Shown piece after piece: positions 37,390 to 49,800 of a DNA stretch of 64,000 nt. Position 1 is the first letter of the stretch; each line of letters begins with the position of its first letter. A model generated the notes under the pieces. That model was given only the letters and a program-made list of their open reading frames with translations. It ran no database searches and was not told where the DNA came from. The translations under genes and the position numbers were made by a program. The stretch spans positions 2,241,501 to 2,305,500 of the forward strand of contig WARS01000090.1 in the NCBI GenBank assembly GCA_008933995.1, read 5' to 3'. Origin of the DNA: Datnioides undecimradiatus (taxonomy: Eukaryota; Chordata; Actinopteri; Lobotiformes; Datnioididae).

Positions 37390-37395
37390 TTTATT
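37390..37395 (-). terminator. ppp1r27: Polyadenylation hexamer of ppp1r27
   Basis: AATAAA on the - strand, about 515 nt after the stop codon. No canonical hexamer was noted closer to the stop. Confidence 0.45.
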
Positions 37396-37909
37396 TAAAG
37401 AGTATAAAAAACATCATGTACAAACAAAGAGTATAGTTACAAAAGTCTAAAAGTGATCACATTTTAAAAAAGCAGCTGATCCATTGCTAGTAAGGCAGTC
37501 AACACAAGCCAGTTGGGTTTTGCTAATCTTAGCTTTTAGAGGGGCGCTAATGAGCTGAGCGTCAACAACCCCTCCAAATCCTAGCGACATGCCAAATAAC
37601 AGCAACTCCAAATCAAATAGTTCACTCTGCAGTATAAAAAGATCTGAAGCTCTTACAGGATATCGTAAATGTAGACTGCCGGAGATCAGAGGCCAGCCCC
37701 TTCCAGCTCAAGTTCACTCCATTCAGGAGGCGGCCGACAGGGTCCTGCCAGCTCTCCCTCCACCACAAATGCACAGTCCCTGACCTCCAGAGCTGAGGCA
37801 GCTCGCAAAGTCATGGTGCTGGACCAACGTGGCCTTCTCCGGCCATCCCTGCAGAACAGTCGGGTGACTGGGCAGAAGGTTTCAGACTTTTTTTTTAGGG
37901 CAAATGTTC

Positions 37910-38864
37910 TCAGTCATTGACTGCCAGGCCAAAGAGCTCCAGCAGCTCCTTGTTGTCTGGGTCGATGAGGTCAGCAGGCTTCTCCCCGCAGTCGTTCTCC
38001 AGCTCGGGGTCGGCACCCAGCGAGAGAAGGTAGCTGGAGGAAACATCGGGTAACCTTGTTTACTAAAAAAGGTGAAACCCCTCTGGTCTGACACGCTGGC
38101 TAACCCAGCGCGGGTTTGTGTCATACTTTAGTGTCAGGAAGGTCAACGGGGTGCAAGAATGCAGCAGATGCTCCAGTTTCTCTTACCACTGGGGTGTAGG
38201 ATGTGGTGTAGGAGTGCGTGTGTGTGTGTGTGTGTGTGGCGGGGCGGTATGTGCTTGCAAATGTGTGAGCATGTGACATCACCTGCTTCCTACAGGCTAC
38301 ACTTGGAGAGACATTACAAGTTTCCGATATACGTTGCTGTTGCTTTGCTTTAAACTGGACTCGACTAAGAGTGGATGCTCACCGTGCAATGTGGGGGAAG
38401 CCATCGCTGCAGGCCATGTGCAGCGGGGTCCATCCCTCCTCGTCCCGCTGGTGGATATCAGCTCCATATTGGACCAGCAGCTTCACACACTCCAGGTTCC
38501 CAGACAGGACGGCCTCGTGGATGGCAGCCATGCCTGCATAAAGAGGGCAGTGGGAAATATTAATAATCAGTCAAGCAGAGAGTGATGTTTGTCGTTTAAG
38601 AGGCGAAAGCGCTGCAGGGGTGCGCTGGCTCTCACCTGAGTGGTAGATGGTGTCCAGGCTGACTCTTCTGGCTCGGATGAAACGTCCGATCCTCTCCAGC
38701 TCGCCGTGTCGCACGTAGTCCTGGAAAACGACGTCGTTCGGGAAGTGCACGCTGCGGATGGGCTTCAGAGAGGCAGAGCTCTTGCAGCTGACCGGGACGC
38801 CACAGTCCTGGGTGTAAGCCTTGATTCCCATGGCCTGGGACACGGGGCACTGGTAGTACTTCAT
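37910..38864 (-). CDS. ppp1r27: Protein phosphatase 1 regulatory subunit 27 (small ankyrin PP1 regulator)
   Basis: Small ankyrin-repeat protein (also called DYSFIP1 or toonin) that binds PP1 and, in mammals, is linked to muscle. Coding exons in transcript order: 38864-38636, 38533-38383, 38033-37910. Phases agree and give 167 aa (human about 154). Seen: the family block SVHFPNDVVFQDYVRHGELE, whose RSVHF fits the RVxF PP1-docking pattern; two ankyrin repeats (GMAAIHEAVLSGNLECVKLL, then DEEGWTPLHMACSDGFPHIA); and the C-terminal block KPADLIDPDNKELLELF. The start codon is the first in the exon and is preceded by a TATA box about 230 bp upstream. Confidence 0.93.
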
Positions 38865-39091
38865 CCTTTGTCCGAGTTGGTGTTTTCTTTACTTCTTGCA
38901 GAAAAAAAACCCAAAAGATCAAATCCAGCGAGACTTTTACAAAGATCTTTGTTTCTCCTCTTTAAAAGTCAGGGCAGACTTCCGTCCTCCCGATGAAAGA
39001 TCAAGCAGTGAGGCTGTCTCGCTGTCCGTGTGTCCTCCTGTGTGTAACAGTGGATCTGCTCCTCTGAAGGCCCGGCCTCCCCGTGGGCCAC

Positions 39092-39118
39092 TTTATACTC
39101 TCCGTCGGGCTATTTTAG
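39092..39118 (-). promoter_or_regulatory. ppp1r27: TATA box and MEF2-like site of ppp1r27
   Basis: On the - strand CTAAAATAG (39118-39110) fits the MEF2 consensus YTAWWWWTAR except for its last base position, which the 9-mer leaves open. TATAAA (39097-39092) follows 12 bp downstream. The predicted start site would give a 5' UTR of about 200 nt. Two E-boxes, CACATG (39254-39259) and CAGATG (39262-39267), lie about 160 bp further upstream. This arrangement suits a muscle gene. Confidence 0.55.
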
Positions 39119-40676
39119 GCCACCACACCTCACAGATCCAGTGTCAAGATTTGGAAGATGAGCAGCCCTCAGCCCAGACCCCTCCCACCAGCCTGTCACA
39201 AGCTCACATCTCCAGACATAACAGCCAGTAACCTCCACCTCTGTTGTCACCCACACATGCCCAGATGCTTCCTGCTTAAAGATATAGTGGTGACACCCCT
39301 AGCTGAGAGGGAGGGGAGGTGGCTGGACGCTTCTAGTAAACACCAGTCAGGATAAAAGTGGTTTACTGCCGGAGTGCGTCGGTGCCAACTGCAAGGGCAT
39401 GGAGGGGTGACGTGCAGCGCGTAGGCTGTTGACCACGGAGCGCGCTGACATAAACAGCCAAGAAAGGCTGCTGTCTTCAGAGCCACGCTCTGTCTTAATC
39501 ACCGACGTGACGCGCAGGAAGGCTGATGGCATTTCATTATCGCTTAAAGCCTCTCAAAAGCTAAGATTTGCCGCTTTTGAACGCTTCGTTTTCTGAATTT
39601 TAATCAGACTGAAGTAAACGAAAAGCTACATCAGGAGGCGTTACATGAGGCTTTTAGGAGATTTTGGGGAATTGATGGTAATTTTGCATTTTATAGCCAG
39701 ATGACTTAAAAACAAAAGGCCCACATATTAACTGAAATGATTTTCTTTGACACGGTGCAGAGAGGGAATCTGTAACCATACGCCAGTGAAATACTAAAGT
39801 AATAACTGAAGCCATATCTATTTAAAATGAAAGTAAACATGACACGGAGTTTCATATGCTGCTTTGTATATTTTTTAAATATTTACATTTCACATTGTCA
39901 GTATTTGCTAAAATCCACCTGAGTGCAGAGCAAAGAAAGTCTGCAGCAGCTCTCCGAGGCCGTCAACAGGCTCCGCAGCGCTTTGAGCCACTTACTAACG
40001 TCAGGCTGCATGTTTACCAGGTACCTTTACCACGTCCAGTACCTTAATTTAGCACGTTGTACAGCCGAGGATGGGAAGGAAGGTGTTGTCTGTAGTTTTC
40101 CCAGGTGCTGCTTTTGGTCACAAAACAAAGACTTAGACATAAAATGGATAAAATAGTCAAAGATTTGAACATTTGCTCATTTTCTTTGCCTTAGAAGTTG
40201 TAAATGCAACATATTTTGGGCAGTTTGTCCAACATGAATAATAAATAACTTACTTTTAATGGGCATTTACTGACATTTATTCATTTATATATATATATAT
40301 ATATATTAATAATATATTATATATCATATTAATAAAATTATTGCTGACCCTGCAATTTGCCTACTTAAGTTGGTCTTTTGAGCCGGCTTACATATACAGA
40401 GATGTTTATCGCCCTGACGGGTGCAGGTTGCCAATATGGCTGCCCATACAGTGAACTCCTGAGCTGAAATGCAAAACAGACCTTTTGCATGCTGCGCCTG
40501 CGCCACGCTTATTCAGAAAGCTGCTCTCCAGAGCAAATAACATTATAGAACATGCTGCTGTCGCGAGATAATCTTTATATAACTTATGGAAACATCAAAT
40601 GTTTCTGACGTCAACATTATTTCTTCTGCATCACCTCTTGAGATAAAAAAGAATTTATATGTCAGGAACTTATACA
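39119..40676. other. Intergenic stretch between p4hb and ppp1r27
   Basis: Upstream region of ppp1r27 at the left, then AT-rich sequence with an (AT)n run at about 40286-40306. No exon recognised. Confidence 0.5.
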
Positions 40677-40682
40677 TTTATT
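40677..40682 (-). terminator. p4hb: Candidate polyadenylation hexamer of p4hb
   Basis: AATAAA on the - strand; a second lies at 40774-40779. Either gives a 3' UTR of about 1.6-1.7 kb. Confidence 0.4.
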
Positions 40683-41026
40683 TATAACATGTCCGTGTCC
40701 ACAACAGCTTCAATTCTCTTCACAGTACACACAGAAAACCAAAACCAAGGAAGAGTGTTTTTATCATTTTTTGTTTATTGGCCACCAGTTCACGTTTTCC
40801 ACATCAATTTGGATATGATGGAATGCTTTGTTAAGTTTCACACCCCCCCCAATGCTGTACAGTTGTCAAAACACATCACCTTGCTCTACCTTGCCCCCCA
40901 CCTGCCTAACACACACTACATTCATCTCTTGTCAATGGACGACTCAGAAATATGAACTAGTCATTTAACCTGTCACACACAGCAACGTTTCTTTTTTTTT
41001 GCTTTACAGACCATTCGCGCAATGCA

Positions 41027-41067
<41 letters not shown>

Positions 41068-42380
41068 AAAACACAGGCACACCGCTGTGGCAACAAGGGT
41101 GTTGGGTAGAGCCAAAAGGGATGCAGGAGGTACAGTATGGGTGAGGGCTGGGGCTGTGCAACGGTTCCCTCCCCGCTTCGGATATAAACACATAGACACT
41201 TCTCTCAGACCGACCTGACCAGTAAACTGCACCAATCTCTGTCTGCTTTAGTAACCACAATGAATCTCTGAATAGGCATGAATGCAGTGCCACCTATCAG
41301 AACTGGCTCTATAAAGAAAGAAAACAAAACACAAACAAACCCATCCCAGGTCTGAGAGCGTGTCCAAGGGCCAACTCTGCCCCAACAGAGCCGCTGGGCA
41401 CAATGGTACATAATTAAAAATGACAAGTCCTAAGTTGTTTTTTAAAAAAAAAGCAAAAACTCATACTGAAAGTAATTAAATAAAATAAGACCCCCCCCCC
41501 CTCAAGAAGAGTTAACCTTTGTTCCTTTAGAAAATAGTCAGTAGCCGCGCTGAAATGAGGAGACTGAACCGAGAAGAAGTGATTTGGGAATGAGGAAATG
41601 AAAAGAGTAGACCTCTCGCCACCAAAAGAAAGAAAAGGGTTGGTCTCAGCTACGGGTGTGTGGGGGGGGTTGGGGGGCTTTGTGCTACACTGGACGAACT
41701 CTGTGGGGTTCAGCTTTACTGCGAAATGAAACGCGTCTACCGGGTTGGCCCCCTCCTCGTCCCCTGAGAGGTCAGTCCTTACCGAGCGGCCACACAAGAC
41801 TCTGGCCCTCTGGATTTCTATCAGAGGGAAGCGAACATGGGCAGCCCCCCCCCCCCTTACCTACGAATACAGGTTACAACACTCATTTAGCTCGCACCCA
41901 CACTGAACAATGGCGAGGCTTCGATTTTAAAGAGCAGAGGAGCAAATTTCATCAGGGAAACATGTTGAAAACCGGATCTCAATGCCTTTTTGTTTCTTTT
42001 TACATTTGGTTTAAAATACACAAGGCAAACAGCTGATGCGGAGCTTTGTAGAGAAGGCATTGAGGTCTCCCATAGAGGTGGTGTGCTGTTCCACTGCAGT
42101 CCCCGCCCCCCCCCCACGGGGTGGGACGCCGCCAGTCCGGCCAGAGGAGATGTGGCCGGCGGAAAAAGGGCCCGGCCACACAACGATGATCTGACTGACT
42201 GGCGGGCTGGCTAACTGACTGACTGACTGAGAGGCAGTTAAAAGGGGAAGTATTAATGTTCACAGGACAGGGAAGGTCCACAAGGGAAGTGAAGGTGGTG
42301 ATGGTGACTGGTTGGAAGGGCTGGGGCAGGACTCGTCTCCTCTCTCTCTCTCTCTCTCTCTCCCTCTCCTCTGCCAGCTC
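40683..42380 (-). other. p4hb: 3' UTR of p4hb with several simple repeats
   Basis: Non-coding on the transcript strand. It holds a (CA)n run at about 41030-41062 (+), C-runs at about 41492-41502 and 41847-41856, and a (CT)n run at about 42339-42361 (+) that starts roughly 20 nt after the stop codon on the transcript. Confidence 0.55.
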
Positions 42381-45300
42381 TTACAACTCGTCATGTCCGT
42401 CGTCGTCTTCGCCGTCAGAGTCATCGTCCTGTCCTTCATCAACATCATCCAAATCCTGGGGAGCAGAGCGGGGGAACAATCAAATATAAAACAAATCACG
42501 AGACAGTTGCAAAGTTAAGGTAATATAATACAGACAGGAGAAAATATAAAACGGGTAACAAAGAAAATAAGTGATACTGCAAAACTAAAGGACAACCAAC
42601 GTCATCCTTCATCTTCAGAGGATTTCAAGCTACCAGCAGGTGAGCAGAACCTAGAAGATCGGTTTTCTTACCACATGCTGATTATTTATATTATAATTTA
42701 AACAAAACACAGGTAGATACGACATTAGAATAACCAGAGAGGTGGCGGTGTTTTGTGCAAACAGAGGCTGAGTCCTCGTCACGCAGACTGGCACCTGGCA
42801 GGAGGTGTGGCTCCCCGCAGAGGGAGAGGGCGAGATGTTTGGCTCGGACCAAAACCCCAGGATTAGCTGATCTTTGATCCCGCTTTTAGCCGTTTGCTTC
42901 CCGGCATACTCACTGTTGCAACACACCACCGGTGTCCACGTTGGCTATCAACAACAAAGCTAGCTAAACTAGCCCGGTGGTGGCGGAGGTGGTCTCACGT
43001 CTCTCAAAATACATCTGATGTTGTGACAAACATCTAACTGAAACCCGCTCTCCCGAGTAAATTCAAATCATTCGTCGCGCAGCGTAATGTGCAATCGACA
43101 CCGCGGCTCGACGCGCAGGTGGCATCTTCGTTCTGCGCGGCCATTCCTTCGCGTCTAGCCTGGGAACAGGTGGGGGGGTGAGGGGATGCGTCCGATGCGA
43201 GACCCCAATGTTGACTGCAGAGCTGCACGTGCCGCTTTCATCTGGAGGCTCAAGGCCAAGCCGAGTGAAGGGCTACGACAGCTGCAGAAGGCTCTGGCCG
43301 ACAGCACCGAGCTGGGCTGCAATTAGACTTCTGAGAAGGGGGTGTGGTGACAATAGTGGAGCGGAAAGGTGCAAGTCAAAGAGGACCCCCACCCAGCCCA
43401 GCTACCCTACAATGTGCAGTGGATTTAGCAGCGCTGCAGCATACGGGGGGGGGGGGGGGGGAGAGAGAGATCTCTTCAGGCTCAAAAAGCCAAGTGGGAC
43501 AGTTCTAAGGTTGCACCTTAAAAGTCCTCAAACGAGTTGGTCTTGTGGGGCTATTTCGGCCGCAGACGTCACGCGCCTCAAAAAACACTCCTCCAAAAAG
43601 CAGCTTCATGTGCAGGCGCCTGAATCTGACCACTGAAGAAGAAACATGCAGAGGTATTTCGTATTAGTGGGAGGCTTCTGATGTGGCCGTAGTTTCTGGC
43701 TCACGATGTTCTGCCTTGTTGCGGAAACCAGCGTAAAGCGCAAAAGTCTGAGTAATAAACGTTCAGTAAAAGCAAATTATTCAAATCAGTCTTCGCCGTT
43801 TCTGGTTTCCTTCATTTTTGAGTCCATCCTCAATATGAGCGCGGCCTCTCTGGTGTCAGGTGTGGGCACGCAGAGAAAACAAAGCTACGCTGAATCATAC
43901 ATTTGTCCACAGTTACACTCCAGCAGAGCAAGACGTACAACGTTAACGGTTTGTGTGAGTGAACTGTTTTTGGTGGCCTTCAAAAGGAACACAAGAGTCG
44001 AGCTAAGCCTCAGGGAGTTCAGTTAACAATTCAGTTTGTCTGCAACTACAGCTCCTCCTCTTCTGCTTCTGCAGAGCTGCGACGGTGCAACTTCCTCCTG
44101 TGGAGTGTGTAAGCGAAGCCCCCCAGCTGAGATGATCTCACCTCTGCGTCCAGGTCGTCCTCGTCGTCGTCTCCTGCGGGCGCACCGCCGTCCGTGCCAC
44201 CGCTCTCCAGGAACTTGGTGAAGCCTTCCAGCGTCCTCTCCCCGTTGTAATCAATCACCTGCGGATCACACGTTATTTATCAGTTATTGTCATCGCTTTG
44301 AAACGTACAATATCGGGCCTTGAGTCAGCGAGCACGAGCGCATGTGTTTAAACGCTTAAACAAAAATATAACGGCCTCTGACACCCGACTAGGCCTTTTC
44401 AAAGCAGCCAATAAACCTTGGCACACTGTTTTCAAATGGTGCCAACAAGTTGTCCGGAGGTGATCTACGGAGCAGTGACACAGCAACAAGCCAGTGGGAC
44501 GACCGCTAAAATAAGGCTGCATTGAAAGAGACGATCCAAGGTCGTCTGCGGGGCGAACGATTTAATTTTTAGTTGTCTAATCCGGCCGCAGCGACGTGCC
44601 GCACAGCCTCTCGCGGCTGGCGCTGCAGCTCGGCCCTTTCTTAGCCTCCTCCCGGGTCTTCTGCATGCTTCCTCTAAGCAGGGTCACGGGCTAATCCTCT
44701 GACTTACTACGGGGGGTGGCCCTCGGTATATGAAACTCATTTAAGAAAGCTAAACCGAAGGGATGGCACGTGAAGGCCCGGTCAATAGAGGAGAGGAATG
44801 TGCAGTCTCCGTGTGAGTGAAGTCATCAAGGAGGAATCTATAAGAAGCAAACACCGACACAATGGTGCAGAAGCTCACAGGGCCAGCGAGCTCGGGTTTC
44901 TGCACACGGTTAGAGCTGCTAAATCAAGAGGCACTAATGACACATGGAGGGGCCAGTATGGCAATGATTTTGGACCCGGACAAGCACCCGGATCACTATA
45001 ACTCACAACCGCGAAGGCATGTAATGAATAAGCTGCGCGGGCCCGGTTATTACGGACGGAGGAGAGGTGGAGGGATCGGGCATTCGGCACGGGTGGAGAT
45101 GCTCGCGGGGGGGGGGGCGAGTGGGAGAGATATTAGATTTATCTCCATGTGGTGTTGAAGACAAAGCAATCACCTTGCGCTCGTCGCCCGCGGGGAAGAA
45201 TTTCAGAGTGGGGAAGCTGTGGACTTTGACCGCCTCGATCTCGTTGGCCGTGGAGTCCATCTTAGCCACGACGACGTCAGCGCTGTCCTTGTACTTCTCT

Positions 45301-46787
45301 CCCAGCTTCTCCCAGATGGGGGCCAGCTGTTTGCAGTGTCCACACCAGGGTGCATCTAGAATACCACACAGTAAACATGTATGATCAATGCTTTGATTTG
45401 GCTTCAGGCTCATTTAGATACCGACCAGTGAACACTTTGCTTTTTTACATTAAACTGAGCTCTGGGCATCATTAAGGCGCCTGGATGTTTGGTCCAAGAC
45501 TGCAATGCTTAGCTGGAGGCAGCCAAACATGCACTGACCGTGTCACATGCAGCCCAAGCTCCGTGACCTTGCTACCCCTCTGACGGGCTAGGAAACTCCC
45601 CCTCCCTCGACTGTCAGGGAATACGGGCCTTCCCCCGCTGTGTGTGATGAGCCACAGGCTGCGTTTAAACAGCCGGCGCTGGAAAATTCCTCCAAAAATA
45701 GTGCAAATCTGAATTTGGATCGCTAAAAAAAATTTTTTTTTTTTTTTAAAGCCCGCGGCTATATTTAAACAGATCGTTTCAATGTCAGTGTCTGGTAACA
45801 AATTAATTTGCAGAGAGTGGGCTGGGAAGGTATGAGTGAGCCCCTGGCATCAGCTCTAAGGTATGTGAAAAGGGCTTAGCACAGGAGCAAGAGTTTCAAA
45901 CACCGAAATTAGAGGCTTTACCAACTCTCACCTGTGAGTAACCGAGCTCTAACTGCACGGAAATACCCCTTTAAAAACAGGCGAGGCCGTTTACGGTCTC
46001 TAAAAACGGTTCACAAACACGTTTTGACGCCGTTGGAAATGGAAAAGTCTGTCGACGCCGCGGAGGCTCTTACAGAATTCCACAAAGACGTTCTTGGAGG
46101 AGTCGAAGGCGACCTCCTCGAAGTTCTTGCCGACCAAAACCTTGACGGGGTTTTTGTCCCAGTCCTCGGGGACGTCCTGGCTCATGAGGTGGGGCTGTGA
46201 GAAGAGAGGGCGGACACAGAAAATGCTTAAACCCATGTTTAATTGTGTATTAAGTGTGCGCTGCTGCTAAACTAAAGCCTCGTCTCGCTCCCTCACCTTG
46301 AGCTTGCCCTCAGTGAACAGCGTGCAGAATTTGGTGATGCTCTCTGCCGTGATGTCGTCGCTCTCGGGCTTGTACTTGGTCATCTCGTCCTCCAGGGTGA
46401 TGAGGCGGATGGCGGGGCACTCCTCCTTCTTCAGGCCGAAGAACTCCAGGATGCGCTGGTTGTCGTCGACGTCGCTGTCGATGAAGATGAACAGGATCTG
46501 GAGAGGAGGAGACGACGCTTGATTTGTTTTGTTCCGTGCTTAGGTTTGACAGAATACGTTAATGTGAATGCGTTTTCCAGTTCACCTACCTGACCCTTGA
46601 ATCCCTCTGCAGCTTTCTTAAACTGGTCCATTTTGTCCTGGAAGTCGGAAGCAGCTTTGGGCAGGAACATGAGGATGTGGGACTTGATGTCTCCGCCGAA
46701 GATTTTGGGAGCAGTCTGCAGAAAAAAAAACAAACAAACAACACGTTTTTCAATCTGTAATCACATTTGGGACTCGTGCAGTTCACA

Positions 46788-46819
<32 letters not shown>

Positions 46820-49800
46820 AGTCATTACCTGCTCGGTGAACTCGATGACCAGAGGCAGCTGGTTGGCCTTGACGAAAGCCAGGAGTTTCTCTTTGGTCAG
46901 CTCTCCGTCGAAGGTATTGCGTCCTTCATCAAACTGTGAAGGAAACACGGAAACATTCAGACACAAACATCACCCCACCCGTCTAATCTGCCCGTGAACA
47001 CCAAACATAGATTTACCAGACAAACTTTAAAATCCCCCCGGTAACCCCCAGCTGACAGAAAGCCAGCAGTCCACAGGGACGTGTGGTTGAGAATAGCAGC
47101 GGTGCAGCTGCGCCGGGCGGCCCTTACTGGCACACAATAGGAAGACTGGGCGGTGGCGCGCCGCCAGCCTCTGCGGCCACTGACCGAGGCTGTGAAACTT
47201 AAACCTGCTGTAATAAACAAGTGAAAGACACCAGCTATTAAGACTGAGCCCCGGCTTGGGGGCGGTTTGCTTTAACTGCAGGCGATGAGCCCTGCGTGTC
47301 GGCCGTGTCCGTGTCAGGGTGAAGTTACCGACGTGAGGGACTGAGCCAAAACGAAAGATAATCCGAAACGCAAAGGCCCGTGATATTTAGTTTGTTGTTT
47401 CTATTCATCTGGGGCTGCACTGAATTATTATTTCATCACTGAAACAACAAGAAAGCTTGTAAACAACAACAACACCGCCACCCAACCAGCATGCACGCCA
47501 AGCGGTGCCAGAGCTAACAATAACAAAGCACGCCTGAATGGTACATACCGATTGTGTAAAACAAGTAGCCTATTACTTACAAGTCATTTTATATCAATGC
47601 ACTTCACACTGAGACCTGTTAGCCTGACCAACAGTTGCTTATACACATGTAGAGGCGTTAGCTCTGCTGTTGGTGCTGAGCTGGCAGTGCACAGTGAGTT
47701 TATAGGGCTGTTTCCCACTGGAAGCAGCTTCCTGCTGTGGCCAAGAAGGGCAACACCAGAGCAGTGAGGGCGAATCAGAGCGGCGAAGCTGCAGCCCGAC
47801 GGCTAAACAATGAGCCGACACCGAGTTCAGTGAGCTGCACGCCCTGTGAGCTCTCAAAGCAACTGCAGGATGAGGCTGCGGGGTGAACTAAGGACTCGAA
47901 GGGTTGAATCAGTCAAACTCCTTCTCATTAGTCACCCAATTTCTTGTAAAGTGACGAACATAATGGACCTTGGCCTAATCTGACAAATCCTCATGCTGAC
48001 TGAGATATGGCTGCGCTGATAAGAAAGCCAAGTGATCTTTGACCGGCTCTGCAACGGGCGGTCGGTGTTGGTGATAAGCAGCATAGAAGACAAGCATCGA
48101 CTGTGAGAGAGAGAGGAAACAGTGAGCTTTGACACATGGGAAGAAATAAAGATGACCTATTTGGGCTCGACTGAGAGAGACCGAGAGCTTCTCATTCACT
48201 CAGCTTGTAGCCAATGGGGCTACTTGAAAGCTGCACCAACACCTAATACAGCTCTTTACCATCCACCGCCATCAGCTCGACATGCTTAGCTCACTCCCCG
48301 GGTGGGTCAAGCGACAGGCCCGAGGGCGGGCGCACGTCTGGAGCGTCGGGACACCTCAGACGGGCCAAGATTAGCAACGGAGAGCGGATACTGCGAGGTT
48401 GGCGGCGTCGCATTACCAAGGTGTGGATCAAAAACACCAGGGCGCCTTTAGTAGCTGCACTGCGAATGTTTACGCATGTGAGGAGCTGATGCAAGGCCAG
48501 TCATAACCTATTTACAATATACTGCTGCAACAGAGAGCTGTTTACATAAACACGTCAACCAGTTTGAAATATATGGCCCTGTAATCACATGAATATAAAT
48601 ATATTATTTGTGTCATTGGGTTTATTCTCTGTATATTCCATGTGTCATCTAAGTGAATTAATATAAAGACAGCGTGACGTCACCTTCTTGAAGAGCACAA
48701 CACTGTCCTTGGACACCTCAAACTTGGAGTAAACGGCATCATCGGAGGTGATGGCGAAGGGAATGTCGTCGATGGCTTCGGCTGCTTTCTCATAGGCCTT
48801 GGCACCGTCGGACTCTGCGTCCTGCAAAACACACGGAGGCACGCGCAACGTGCAAGTGATCAGAAACAGCGCAGTCGTCCTTTTAGACGTTTCCACTGCG
48901 GCGTGGCTCTGTAGATGCTTTAACAGCAGTGAGGCAAGAAGAGAGCTTCTACGTAAACTGTGACTTGTCACATCGAAACCTAGAGAGGAAGCGTTCGTAC
49001 CTTAAAGAATCCGATGACGGCCACCTCATTGTCGGCGATCAGAGACTCTGCCTCGGTGACTCCAGCCAGGGTGGCCACAGCCGGCCCTGTGCGCTTCTTC
49101 AGCCAGCTGACGATGTCGTCCGCCTGCCTGCCAGCTGCAAGACAACAAGAGACAATAACTCAGGAACCTCTGCGAACACAGGGGGGCGTGAAACGGACAG
49201 AAGTCGGCGTTAAGATACATTTTTCCTGATGTTTAAACTCAGCCTGACCTCGAACTAAACACCGCAGCGAGCGCACAGGGGAGCTGTTTTTTTTTCTGTT
49301 TTTTTTTTAAAATGTGAATTCGCACTTCCTCTGTTGTGGTCAGACATCAGATGCACAGTCAAATTTTCTGGTGTGAAAGTTTAAACGCGTGAAAGTGAAA
49401 ACGTGTCAGCAGCCAAAACGGAGCACATCAGCATTTCTGAAACCTCTGGGCCAAATTTCCCAGACAATGCAGAAGTGGCCGATTGCTTTTCACTTTCAAA
49501 TCCAAGCACGATGTTATGATGTTATTTGATCATAAATACAAAACATTCTTCCCACTCGGCTTAGGATTACACACTTTAGACTGAAAAGACTGCAATTAAG
49601 CCGGACTTAAGATAGACCCGGGCGTCAGACTGACGCAGTGATGCAACACAGCAGCAATTTCACTGTGAAACACATGTCGATGAGGTGATTTGTCACGTAG
49701 GCTTGATGCAGCGCTGAGGGGTGCGTGGCAGCGCTCGCAAGACGGGTGTTTCTGGAAGCTGGACTCAAGTCAGAGTAGTCATTTCCACAAAAAGAAAAAA

